NCBI GenBank assembly: GCA_949825065.1
Contig: OX463849.1
Span: 39,213,852 to 39,277,851, forward strand
Origin: Odontocerum albicorne
Lineage: Eukaryota; Arthropoda; Insecta; Trichoptera; Odontoceridae
Direction of reading: 5' to 3'
DNA length: 64,000 nt
Every line of letters begins with the position of its first letter. The first letter of the stretch is position 1. Made by a program: the position numbers and the translations under genes. The notes beneath the pieces are model-generated. The model had not been told where the DNA came from, searched no databases, and worked only from the letters and a program-made list of their open reading frames with translations. Below are positions 23,541 through 34,565 of this stretch, in pieces.

Positions 23541-24390
23541 TTAATTACAAAACAAATTTTACATTTATGAATAAATATTTTCATAAATGTAGAATTTGTT
23601 TTAGTTCCATGAATATTTCACAGGTTGCAACTAAAGTAGTATGAATAAAAGTCAATTGTGCATGACGAAGTATTAGGAGTACTGGGAATAAATCATTTTT
23701 TTCATAGGGCAACATACCATAGAAGTTTATTTTTTTCTAAAAACGGTTACATATTTTTCCAAAATAAAAATTCTTTAATTATTTACAAGCATCCCACCAG
23801 ATGCAGAAAAAAACATTTCGAAACGTTAATCCTGTCTTAGGAACTAAAAACCGATGTTTCATTTCGCGAATCTCTTTTTTTTTGCATAACATGACTATCC
23901 ACTACTCATCTTCGTTTACGAATTTGATGTCAAACGGATGATCTCAATGTCTTGTCAATGAAGAAGTTCACTCGCTTTGCTTTGATAAATAACATATATG
24001 AGGATAGTTCGTGCAGTGCCAAATAACCATTATATTCACATTATCAATACTTTTAAATTATTACACTATGAACCATGGAGATGGGAGTCTCTATGACAAT
24101 TCCTCAGTGGTTTGCCGAGGATCTGATTCACTTAGCGATTTCAGCAGATCATCATCAAATTTTCAGAGTCGTGCTAATCCAAGGGCATCCTTTAAATCCC
24201 TATTACCCGATTTAAATTTTCTAAACCACCATTGACATATGTCAACGGTTAACACTTCATCCTATATGTTGTTTATGGCTTTAGTGGCCTTGCTCGATTT
24301 CCAGCCTAGATAGTAAAACAGCAGGCAGCATAAAATGTCATAAGTGTTCATCGTCAGTCTTAGGGTTTGACATTTTATTCTTAACATTAA
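23541..24390. other. no gene seen
   Basis: Short frames only. The 74-codon frame at 24011-24235 is Ser/Asn-rich but shows no domain. Confidence 0.3.
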
Positions 24391-24575
24391 AAAAAGATTT
24401 ACTGCACTAAAAGTAAAGCTAACTAATAGGACTACAAAATAAAAGATTTACTGCACTTAAAGTAAAGCTAACTAATAGGACTACAAAATAAAAGATTTAC
24501 TGCACTTAAAGTAAAGCTAACTAATAGGACTACAAAATAAAAGATTTACTGCACTTAAAGTAAAGCTAACTAATA

Positions 24576-25861
24576 TTAGGTCCTTACATATGAAATTGGC
24601 GTTTTGTTTGGGAGGACATAAAGTTGATTTTTTTTTAATATAATATATTTATTTAATCAAAGTATGTACCATTGCTATCTATGCACTTTTGCCATCTCAT
24701 AGGTAGTTCATCGATCCCTTTACTAAAAAAACCATTCGGACGGGAATCAATAAAATCTTTGAAGTCGGTTTGGACTGCCCCATCGGAGTTGAATTTTTTC
24801 CCTTGCAAGAAGTTATCCAAATTTCGAAAAAAATAGTAATCTGTTGGGGCAAGGTCCGGAGAGTACGGTGGATGTCTTAGACATTCCAATTGAAGCTCTT
24901 CTAATTTGGTAGCCGTCTGTTGTGCAGTGTGTGGTCTAGCGTTATCATGAAGCAGCAGTGGCCTAGAGCGATTAACCAGCCTCGGTTGTTTAGCAGCTAG
25001 CTTTTCCATCATGGGTTGCAGTTGCTGACAATAGACATCTGCCGTAATCGTCTGGCCAGATTTAAGAAAGCTATAGTGAACGACACCAGCACTAGTCCAC
25101 CAAACGCTCACAAGTAACTTTTTTGGAGTCAATTTTCGCTTGGGGCATGGTTTGGCTGGTTCGGCAGGGTTCAGCCATTGCGATGAGCGCTTCCGATTAT
25201 CATACAAGATCCACTTTTCATCACAGGTAATGATTCGTTTCAAAATCCCTTCATTATTGTGCCGGTTGAGTAATGCAACGCAGCAGTCAACGCGCGTTTG
25301 TTGATTTGCTTCACTCAATTCGTGAGGTACCCACCTTTCAAGCTTTTTCACCTTCCCAATTTGCTTCAAGTGGATTAAAACAGTTTTATCACTAACACCG
25401 CAGCCTGCAGCTAACTCGGACGTGGTTTGCGATGGATCCGCTTCCACAATAGCCTTCAATTCTTCATTATCAACTTTGGTCTGCGGCCGTCCACGGGGCT
25501 TATTCCGCAGGTCGAAATTTCCAGAACGAAAACGTTGGAACCAAAAACGCACTGTGTTTTCTTTTGCGGCACCGTCGCCATACACATCATTAATCCTTCG
25601 AGCCGTTTCTGCAGCACTGGTGCCACGGTGGAACTCGTACTCGTAAATAACGCGATATTTCAAGTTTTCCATTTTGTAAACTGAGTGACGCAAAGAAAAA
25701 AAACAATTGAGGAAAAAACAAATGAATTATAATTTTCGAAACACAAATACTTGAGTAAATAGCTGTATAAATTTTAATTTGGAATTCCTAACCAAAGAGA
25801 AGATATTTGAGATCAAAGTTGCCAGTACGGCAAAATGCCAATTTCATATGTAAGGACCTAA
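24576..25861 (-). mobile_element. intact cecropia-type mariner, copy 2
   Basis: 1286 bp, reverse orientation. Terminal inverted repeats lie at 24576-24606 and 25831-25861, with one mismatch at the transposase-start end (GGCATTTTG for GGCGTTTTG). TA duplications flank it at 24574-24575 and 25862-25863. It sits inside the 49-bp tandem array. By eye about 99 percent identical to copy 1. Confidence 0.97.
24653..25672 (-). CDS. mariner transposase, DD34D, intact (copy 2)
   Basis: 339 residues from ATG at 25672-25670 (same Kozak-like context as copy 1). It has all of WVPHEL (114-119), D151, D243, YSPDLAP and D278, with no stop or frameshift. Five amino-acid differences from copy 1: N28, R56, Q64, K145 and P220 here against Y, Q, E, N and T. 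R56 and Q64 flank the GRP linker between the two DNA-binding motifs; P220 is in the catalytic domain. Product acts on the same ends as copy 1, so the copies could cross-mobilise. Whether either is expressed cannot be read from the sequence. Confidence 0.97.
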   Translation of the reverse strand: MENLKYRVIYEYEFHRGTSAAETARRINDVYGDGAAKENTVRFWFQRFRSGNFDLRNKPRGRPQTKVDNEELKAIVEADPSQTTSELAAGCGVSDKTVLIHLKQIGKVKKLERWVPHELSEANQQTRVDCCVALLNRHNNEGILKRIITCDEKWILYDNRKRSSQWLNPAEPAKPCPKRKLTPKKLLVSVWWTSAGVVHYSFLKSGQTITADVYCQQLQPMMEKLAAKQPRLVNRSRPLLLHDNARPHTAQQTATKLEELQLECLRHPPYSPDLAPTDYYFFRNLDNFLQGKKFNSDGAVQTDFKDFIDSRPNGFFSKGIDELPMRWQKCIDSNGTYFD

Positions 25862-25930
25862 TATGACTACAAAATAAAAGAGTTACTGCACTTAAAGTAA
25901 AGCTAACTAATAGGACTACACAATAAAATT

Positions 25931-26695
25931 TTCCGGACATGTTTACTCCACCGCGTACGGTGAACTGACTGAAAAAACTGAACTCAAACAACAGTGCCTA
26001 AAAAAATGATTTAATTCCTGGTACCCTTATTATATGAATGTGAAGCACCCAAATTTTGTTATTGGATATAATAGAAAAACGTAGCGATATATTCTCTCTG
26101 CTTACCCCGCAAGCGACACGTCGTTTTGGTACGTATATATGTGTGTATACCTTTTCTAATTTTAGGACGAATTTAATTATTTTTGTTGAAACTATGATTA
26201 GCGGTTTATTGAAAAAAAAATTGAATTCGACGACACACTGGAAAAGGAATATTTGGAAGTTTCAACACCGATATTAAAAGCAAAAAATATATTTTTCAAT
26301 CATGTCGAGTCGATGAATCACCGCACATGTCGAATGCTCGTATACCACAACATTAAACATCGCCCTCTTATCAAGTTCAACGTCAAACGAATGTGGGTTA
26401 AAGAGTTTTAAAATCCACACAATGATAACGGCATTTGTACACATAAACGCATTGCGTTCATTCAATCAGCGGTCGACCTTCAATAATGCGGATTATTGGC
26501 AGTTACGAGTATTTACCTTCGAAACAACGCGTAATTATTTATGTATTGATCTTGTGGAAAATGTCTGATGTACTGAAGTTTCTTGGTACGGCAATAAAGT
26601 CGACTGCAAAAAGACGCATCTTGCTATTCAAAACAAAGATTAGACGTAACCGATTTAAATAAACTTCTTTTTTAATATTTTGCATATCTGTAATC
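25931..26695. other. no feature seen
   Basis: No supported gene. Short frames on both strands lack motifs. Confidence 0.3.
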
Positions 26696-26699
26696 TTAG

Positions 26700-27185
26700 A
26701 TACATACATACAATAACGCCCAGTCCCTTTTGGAGTAGACAGATCTACACGCCTTTATATTCATTCTCACATCTGCCACCTCATACACATCCATACACTT
26801 CAAGAATACTAGCTTTCTTCTCATAGTTCTTACCTTTCCATCAGTTAAAATCTCTTAGACTATCTCCTTTCACACTTTTTTCGTTCTACCTCTTCCTCGT
26901 TCTTCATTCATTCCAGACAAATATATACATATTTATTTCGCAAGTCTTTCGCAACTCATTCTCTGTGACCAAACCATCACAAAATTTATATTTTGAATTC
27001 TACTTATAGCACCCATTTCTAACAAAACAGTTATCCTTTACACGATCATTTCTGACTTTATCAAACATTGTATGTATACAAGATATTCTACGCGAGGTAG
27101 GCATTTTTACAGCCCTTATTCTGCTTTTACCACTCCCTTCCAATAACCAAGCTTCACTTCCATACATCGACTTGTAATCTTAAAG
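26700..27185 (-). mobile_element. RTE-like LINE coding fragment (B-type)
   Basis: The minus strand gives SMYGSEAWLLEGSGKSRIRA, RRISCIHTMFDKVRND and, further on, RTRKR-type basic sequence. This is the MYGSE.W...M.MLRRI.G...D..RN region that follows reverse transcriptase in RTE-like LINEs. Several stops and frameshifts. Confidence 0.65.
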
Positions 27186-27435
27186 AAGAGAAATATTATA
27201 TACCGCTTGGTGTGTTAATACAAACTAAATTGTCATGATTGAAGAATACATTAATCCCGAATGAGCTAAATTACGTTGCCAACAATATGCCTACGACGAA
27301 TCCTCCAATTCTTAGGACATACTCGAGTATGAGCAATACGAATTGCCTACAACGAATAAAACGGTTTGGAAACACTTGTGGTTATCGTAGGCGTGAAATG
27401 GCGGCGCTCAAAAGAAAGATATCGATGCGTTAGAC

Positions 27436-28093
27436 CAATGATTCCCTAAGTTGTTTTTTATGGACTCCAAGGGTCGATTTCGACTTGCAGGGGGTCTATG
27501 TCAGCGAGAAAAGAAAATGGGGGTGCACCAGATGTAAATGGGGGTCCACGTGAGCGGACCCCATTTAAGCAGATCATCATCAATTGTTCCGTAAATGTCT
27601 TATTACACCTAATACAGATTGTGTGTACATAATACTTATTATATTAGACATAGAAAATACTTATTTAAAGAAATTGAATGCAAATAACTGAACGTGGAGA
27701 TTTAAGACTATACCTCACTAATTTGAAGCCAAATGTTGAATCATTGCTATTAGAGCACCAGGTTCATCCTTCTCATTAACAGAATTATTTGTGTATCAAT
27801 TTTATGTAAGAATTTTACTAGGTTTTGATTTGTTTAGTTCCAAAGCCAAATATTTACTTGCATTTTGTGGATTTTCAATAAAGGTATGAATAAAAATTGT
27901 ACATGTTTTTCTTTTTTTACAATTGTCTACTCTACAAAATAACCTTATTAAAGTGAATAGCACTGTCTCAGCTGTCAAAAACACATTTGAAGTTAATATG
28001 TTTAGGAAAATTCAATATCAGGCAGGCAGGGGCCTACGGAAAACAAAAAAATCGCCAAGTGGTCTACGTGGCGAAAAAGTTTGGGAAACTATG
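27436..28093 (+). mobile_element. hAT element, deletion derivative, copy 1
   Basis: Bounded by CAATGATTCCC and the inverse of CATAGTTTCCCAAACTTTTT. The 8-bp target duplication CGTTAGAC is perfect (27428-27435 and 28094-28101). 658 bp. The interior matches copy 2 (49691-50360) throughout, including the remnant of a hAT transposase C-terminus around 27695-27790 (ERGDLRLYLTNLKPNVESLL-like). Confidence 0.93.
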
Positions 28094-28101
28094 CGTTAGA
28101 C

Positions 28102-29210
28102 CGATCCAGAGAGAGATACGCAACAAGATTCATTAAGGCGCTAATTTGTGAAATCTAGGATATGTACAAATAGATGGAGACGAATTATTTAAAGCTTTCA
28201 TGGTATCGAGATGTTTATTAATGAGGAATATGATTGGGGATAAGATTAAGAAATATTCAGCGATAGAATGGATTTCACACTGAATTGTTTCATGTAGCAT
28301 CATACTGGAAGATATTCCGGGATCCCATCAAATATTGCTCGTCGACGCCTGAATCAATCATGACACGAGAAGAATTGAATTATTCGACATTTTCCGAATC
28401 CTTGTGGTAAGACATTAGTCTTACACTCGGAAAGTTTGAGTACAGTTTTTTACAGTGAAAAAAAAGTCCTAGGTTAGTTTTTTATACAGTCAGGCCTTTT
28501 AAAATCTCACCGTTGTATTAAAAGAAATACACGTTTCAGCACGTTTGAAATGAAGTAAGCCACGAAAATTTTGCCCTAGCTACATCTATCAAAAAACTAC
28601 TTTTCGGACAACACATTATAATCGGAATATTTTTGTTGACTTACCGGTTTTTCTCACTGCTCAACGTCTTCTGAATTATGAATATTTCGATACAACTGAT
28701 GATTATTTACCTGTGAAAAACAAATCATTTATAATCATTGGTCTTATTATTATATAAATAACTTTTTAGTTTACTAAAAATATATAACATAATTTTTAAG
28801 AAAGCTCTCTTTAAAAGTGGGTAAGACAAGACATGGTAAATGTACAATTATTTTCAAATATTTAGTTAACAATATATAAATGTAGACAAATGAGTTACTT
28901 TTGAATATAATTAGAGCAGATTAACATCTAGGTTATTCGGATACATTTACGAGTAAATTTGTAACTTTAAATTTAGTTAGTCAATTTAATGTGCTATATA
29001 TAGTTCGAACGATTTTACTAGGAAAAAGAAACGTTAATAAATTAATGCTTGTTAAGATCATCTTGTGATTGGTTACAGGAGTTGTAAATATTAAAACAAA
29101 TTGATTCAACCTTCAGAATCTAAATAAGATATAATATTTTTCAGGAAGTAGTTTAGTATTTCTTGGATAGATGTCGATAGGATAAAATTTTCTTTTTTTA
29201 CTTCATTCCA
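28102..29210. other. no gene seen
   Basis: AT-rich, no supported feature. Confidence 0.3.
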
Positions 29211-29214
29211 AACG

Positions 29215-29640
29215 CATTGAATGCATATTATTATGAAAAGTAATCGTTTGGCGCGGTTTTTAGGCGTCATTTTGACGACAGAACCAAATAAGTTGCTTTT
29301 TCGGTGTTTGGCACTTTTTTACTACCACAAAGGAAAATATGCAACACAAACCAAAAAACATAAATGTACAGAATATTAAGCGACCGTGTGTGTCAAATAA
29401 ATACGAGTATATGATAGTTCCGTAAGGTGATTCGACACTCGAATATGATGTCCGCTTTGGAAGGTGTCCGCTTTGGAAGGTTACAGATGATGACCAAGAT
29501 CGAGAAATATCAGCTATCTAAGACACAAGAGATTGCAGAGATACCGAAAATAAAATCAGTCCACGAGCATTTGTTGAAGTTTGATTACGTGAATCGCTCC
29601 GAATTTGACCTAAAAATACGAAATTACTTTCCAGACAATG
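29215..29640 (+). pseudogene. decayed mariner transposase N-terminus
   Basis: Homologous to 12900-13320: FYYHKGKYATQTKKH, then a VSERVC-like stretch (AGCGACCGTGTGTGT), DQDREISAI and the second helix-turn-helix up to VNRSEFD. Many stops. A 17-base duplication GTCCGCTTTGGAAGGT occurs twice at 29450-29481. Confidence 0.5.
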
Positions 29641-29719
29641 TATTTTTCATCTTGAACAAGAGAAATTAAATATTTCACATCATTATGACAATTTAAGATA
29701 ACACAGGTAGAATAAAAAA

Positions 29720-30170
29720 CCCCCACTCGGAACACAAAAATATATTTCGCGAAGCCTGGGAAAGGTTAACGATCCCGTCGAATCGCCGAGCGTTGTACCC
29801 TAAGGGATACACAATACCGAGAAATGTCCTCGAACGGAGAGAAAAATATTTAGGTTGAAAACCCGTTTGCGGGCCAAAGGACGTTGGAGGCCGCGGATCT
29901 CCCACGTGGATGGTGGATAAGGCCCGGCCAGGGGCAGCAAACATATAAGAAAACACAAAAAAAAAGAAAGGAGAAGACGCGAAACAGCGAGCGTGCGAAC
30001 GGTCAGCCGCCTTGAAAACCGGTCCAAGGGCAAGGTTGCTTGCTATGCCATTATTCTTGAGCGTATTTTTGTTACGAAATAGCGTTTAACAAATCATCCA
30101 CATTTATTTACTATTACATAAAAACTACAACATACATCAATTTTCAACGAGTCCGTGCGTACAGGTAAGT
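29720..30170 (+). promoter_or_regulatory. GC-rich block ending in a consensus splice donor
   Basis: GC-rich sequence (29750-30045) in AT-rich DNA, followed 120 bases later by CAG|GTAAGT with the cut before G30165. A TATA-like CATATAAGAAAA is at about 29941. One reading is a promoter plus untranslated first exon on the plus strand. No long open frame supports a coding exon. Tentative. Confidence 0.25.
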
Positions 30171-30298
30171 ATATTTCAACACGTGTATGAATGATTCCAT
30201 TGATTGAATGAGTTTTATTTTGTATGTGTGCTCGTGCAAGCACAGTTTTGACAGCTCGAATGTGGTTTTGATGGGAAGCGTATGACTAGATGTGTATT

Positions 30299-30470
30299 AA
30301 TGAGGTGCATGGCCGCGGGGTAACGCACTGGACTTCCGTGCGGAATGTCCAGTGTTCGAACTCCACGCTATGCTATTTCTTTCGAAATCACAGGCATTTT
30401 CCCGCCTAGTAATCGGGGGTAAAAAGATACCCACGACTATAGTCATATATATTCTTTCGAAAAAAATATT
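30299..30470 (+). repeat. tRNA-derived SINE (type 1)
   Basis: A box-like TGGCCGCGGGGTAACGCACT and B box-like GTGTTCGAACTCC, followed by CGGGGGTAAAAAGATACCC, matching the body of the SINE at 3420-3600. Not a functional tRNA because the acceptor arm does not pair. Confidence 0.6.
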
Positions 30471-31716
30471 CTAAATCAATATTCGTTTGCATGCGTCCTT
30501 TTCTCTGACCGGGCAGTTCGCTTGTTTGTCCGATGAAAATTACGATAAAAATTTTCGATATAATAATCAATGACGTATATGATATACATCTCGTCACGGC
30601 ATATCCCTTTTAATTTTGGCAGAGAGAATACACCTTCCACCTACCTATCTTCAAATACACATTTTGCCCCATCTACATTCATACATTCCATTCACTTTCT
30701 CATATTTTTTATCCATCCCTCAGTCAAAATTTCGCGAACAAACATATATCTTTCCATTCTTACCTCGGTTTACTATTGACCGTTAATACCAGATTAATAT
30801 ATTTCAGTTTGACTTGAACTTATTAAGTCCGTGTGACCAAAGCTGAGAGCGAACCTTAAATCAATGGCCTTGGGCAGAATTCCGCGGATACAGTAAATTG
30901 GTGGCGACCTTTCCGAAAAATAAACTGGTCTTTATCTAATTGTGTCATAGTATTGTTGTTTATAACGGAGGTTATGAGACGAGTTGTGTTTTTTGAGGAT
31001 TTTTACAAAAAGAGCGAGGTGAACGATTTTATTATAAAATATGAACGTAACAAGTAATTTTTGGTCAAGTTACTTTATTGTTATTCGATACAAGGTAATA
31101 ATGTAAGAGACGTACTTAAAAGTAACAGGAATAATTACACATTTAAAGCATGTAACATTCGATATGTATTAAGCATATTTTTCAATAAAAATATTAAATA
31201 AATATTTATTGTTTTTTATAAGCTTGCATTATTGCATGTAGCGCGACTTAGCGGACCTAGCATTATTGGCATGTAGCAAACTTTCATAACCAACCATAAA
31301 AATAAAAACGATCTTAAAATGCCCTAAAATGAAAAAAAGACTAATTATTTTATTAGTATAGAAATAAATTAAAAGAAAATAAATAAAACATGTAAACTTA
31401 ATATTAAATAAAATTTTAACTATAAGATAAAGCTATTAATATCATCTTCGAGTGAATTTTTCGCTAAAAAAATATTCATTCTCAATCATTAGGCACTCTT
31501 ATCACAGGTTTTAATCAAATATGTTTATAGAAAAAAGTCGATCCAAAGATATACACAAACCGAAAAAACTTAAAAAATAAGCAAAAATAAATAAAAAATA
31601 ATTCAACGTCACCTAACGATGGTTGAAAGATATAGTTAACATACATGGCTTTAAATCCGACAATGAGTACAATTCAAAGTTAACGTATCAAAACAAATAA
31701 ATGGATAAAAATTTCG
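30471..31716. other. no gene; possible LINE remnant
   Basis: 30600-30790 on the minus strand resembles the end of LINE B in base composition and spacing (TGAGGGATGGATAAAAAATA) but no residue motif survives. Otherwise AT-rich. Confidence 0.3.
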
Positions 31717-31846
31717 AATAGTTCGAAAATAAACAAAAAGATTAACGAATAGTTCGAAAACAAACAAAAAGATTAAGGAATAGTTCGAAAATAAACAAAA
31801 AGATTAATGAATAGTTCGAAAGTAAACAAAAAGATTAACGAATAAC
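31717..31846. repeat. 31-bp tandem repeat, about 4.2 copies
   Basis: Unit GAATAGTTCGAAAATAAACA plus AAAAGATTAAC, starting at 31717, 31748, 31779 and 31810. One to three substitutions between copies. Confidence 0.95.
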
Positions 31847-31849
31847 CAA

Positions 31850-33399
31850 TAAATTTGATCTTAGCAGTATACAGAAATAATAAAACCTAATACAAGTATA
31901 AAAATTGTATACAAAAATTACATTTTATAAGTAAATAAAATTAGTTATTAAAATCACTCACATATTTTTAACCAGAATTTATGACATCACCTGGTCTTAG
32001 TAAAAACATTCTAATCAACAAATCACTAATCACGAACTGTTAACAAGATCACTCGTAGAATTATATAGAAAATTACACTGGGTGTGAACACAATACCCGA
32101 AGAACTTAACAGCTCTCACAGGAGGCGGGCTAAATAAACGCATCTATATATTTCCAAATCAAACTTCAACTGGCGACTGTCATTAGGAAAAATGAACAAT
32201 CCGACGCTATTGAGAGTCACAGCCGACCCACGCGACGCTCATACGAAATAATAGTGACTCACGCAGTGTTCCGGCGCGGTGCGGCGCAGACAGCAAACGA
32301 GAACGCCGGATGGGTAAATTGGTACGTGACACTAGAGCTGCAGCAGAATAAAAAAAAACGAAGGTTCGGTTTGCCTTGGATGCATACTTTAACTGTGAAT
32401 GGTCGACGTCGACAGACGCAAGATATAGACGATATTGTTAAATATCTGCTATGTGCATCGAAACTTAAATTTTGACAGGAGAAACGAAATATTACTAATA
32501 AAAGAGAGAAAAATGATATAACCACCATGATAAATAATTAAGATTATTAAAAATAAAATGACATGTAGCAAATTAAAATTAAGTTATTGTAGTTACCATC
32601 AAATAATTTGAAATACTCGTATGAACTTAAAGCGGAAGGAAAAAGACTAGTTAAAATAAACTATAACAAGTTTTTCATAAATACTTATATTAAATAAACG
32701 TTATTTTAATTACAATAACAAATTATAGTTTATGAAAATTACCTTGCAACATTGACAAGTATCAGATACAACATAAAGAAATAGTTAATGTCTATCTCGG
32801 CCTTAGAAACCTTCACATAAATTGAACGGAACAAAGTCACACTCAATCTTATAGAAGGAAAGTGGGTGAGTGATGACAACGTTGCAATCGGCATCCACCA
32901 TAAAGGAAACTGTACACTCTTGAGTTTTTGTAGATTAAATAAACAGCGTTTCGAAATAGATGTCTATTTTTAAATATTGAGCAATCAAAGGTTTCGAGAT
33001 TAAGATTAATAACACTATAAAATAACCGCATTTTGAACTTTATTGACTCACCTTAACCAAAGATTAGAATATTTGTATTAGATAATAATAAATTCTATGT
33101 AAGTAATGAGTTTAATATTTTAATAACCTCCTTAACCTTCTTAGTACCTAAAAGCCGATACATCGTCTATCGCTATAAAGCAAAGTCCATTCCACCAGAT
33201 CCACCATTAATTAGGGAGTACCAGAAGGGGTATTTAAATGACACGCTATCAATGCACATGAGCATTTCTTGTCGTCCTCCAACTGTGAGAGAGAAACCAT
33301 ACGAAAGAAGAAGAATCATTGTCATCAGCCCTACAACCCAATGGCTATTGGCTGCCTGCTGGATTATCTGCAACATCTCATATTTCTTTCAATTCAGTT
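31850..33399. other. no gene; CpG-rich patch 32215-32310
   Basis: A small CpG-rich patch contains GTTCCGGCGCGGTGCGGCGC. Overlapping frames on opposite strands there (32254-32475, 32259-32528) show no known domain. Confidence 0.3.
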
Positions 33400-33655
33400 C
33401 GATCCCACGTTGTCATGGAAAAGTTGAAAAAAAGTTGCTCCAGGGAAAGAGATTTGGCTCCAATGAAGAAGTGATTGCCGAAACTAACGCCTATTTTGAA
33501 ACCAAAGATAAATCGTTCTACACGGCTGGCATAGAAAAGTTAGGAAAGCGTTGGAATGAATGTATCGCTCTTAAAGGAGACTATGTTGATGAATAAAGAA
33601 GAATTTTGGCAAAATGTTGTTTTAGTAACTAGTCCCAGGACTTATTGATCGACCT
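33400..33655 (+). pseudogene. mariner transposase C-terminal fragment with 3' terminal repeat
   Basis: The frame ending at TAA 33594-33596 encodes LLQGKRFGSNEEVIAETNAY, FETKDKSFYTAGIEKLGKRW and CIALKGDYVDE, the conserved tail of a DD34D mariner transposase. The right terminal repeat follows (CCCAGGACTTATTGATCGAC). All catalytic residues and the 5' half are missing. The Met-initiated longer frame from 33252 fuses unrelated upstream sequence. Confidence 0.8.
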
Positions 33656-34563
33656 GTTAAGGTCTTCAATAAATTCATTTATGTATTAAATTATCTACTT
33701 ATGTATACTTTATTTAGTAAACTATTTTACTGGTTTCAAGTTAAGACTTGTGATGCATTGCACTTTTCCCTGAACACCAGTTGGAATAAAGGCTTTATTA
33801 TTATTAAAACTAAAATAAGGTTTAACTTTTTGTATCTAAATTTGATGAAAAAAAACACATTAGTTCAGCGTATGATCGGAATTTTATCATAAAAATGTTT
33901 AAACAGTAAAAGTAAAACACCCAATTTCAAAGTCCAAATTTCGCTTATTTTCATTATAAAATAGTTAGATTATGCACATTTAAGTAAATAAAAAAACCAA
34001 ACCACATCAACAAGAAAATAATCACACTTAACACATTATACATCTAAATTATTCATCACACTCCAGACAAGGAATCAGAGTCAAATATGATAAATATTAA
34101 GACGGAAACAGATCATCGTGTAATGCCGAGGAAGTAATATTTCGAACACTTCAGGCAGGGCATTGTTGCAGATTTAAAAAAGCAGTTAAGTTATCTTAAT
34201 AACAATCTTTAAATATCTTTGGTTCAGCGAAAACGCTTCTAATGAATGATGGTCTTAACCTTTCTCTATATTTGCGACAATGGGCGTAACACTTAAAGAG
34301 TTAGGTGAGAAATTATTAAACTCATTATCAGACAATGGGAGACCGTCAACATCTCAACTTCGACGAAGAAATTTGTTTAGTCCAGAGTTTCTAAAAAAAA
34401 ACATTTGCTGGCACTTTTGCACATATTCTCTTCTATTATTCGGTCACAATTCATTTGGAATATTACTCTATAATATGGGCGCCAGCAGGGATTACGTATT
34501 CATTAATGCTAGAAAGAAAGGGTTCAGACAAGATTTCTGCGTTGTCTATACATGATGTATGAA
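33656..34563. other. no feature seen
   Basis: AT-rich, nothing supported. Confidence 0.3.
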
Positions 34564-34565
34564 TA

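Larger units (their letters stand above)
24391..25930. repeat. 49-bp tandem array interrupted by mariner
   Basis: The unit contains TTACTGCACTTAAAGTAAAG and CTAACTAATAGGACTAC. Equivalent points at 24421, 24470, 24519 and 24568 give a 49-bp period. The array resumes at 25864 with one more unit after mariner copy 2. About five units in all. Confidence 0.95.

Noticed and set aside
32254..32528. Overlapping 73- and 89-codon frames, briefly considered a Harbinger-type remnant
   Set aside because: Only a Lys/Arg-rich run is shared; no nuclease or helix-turn-helix motif follows.
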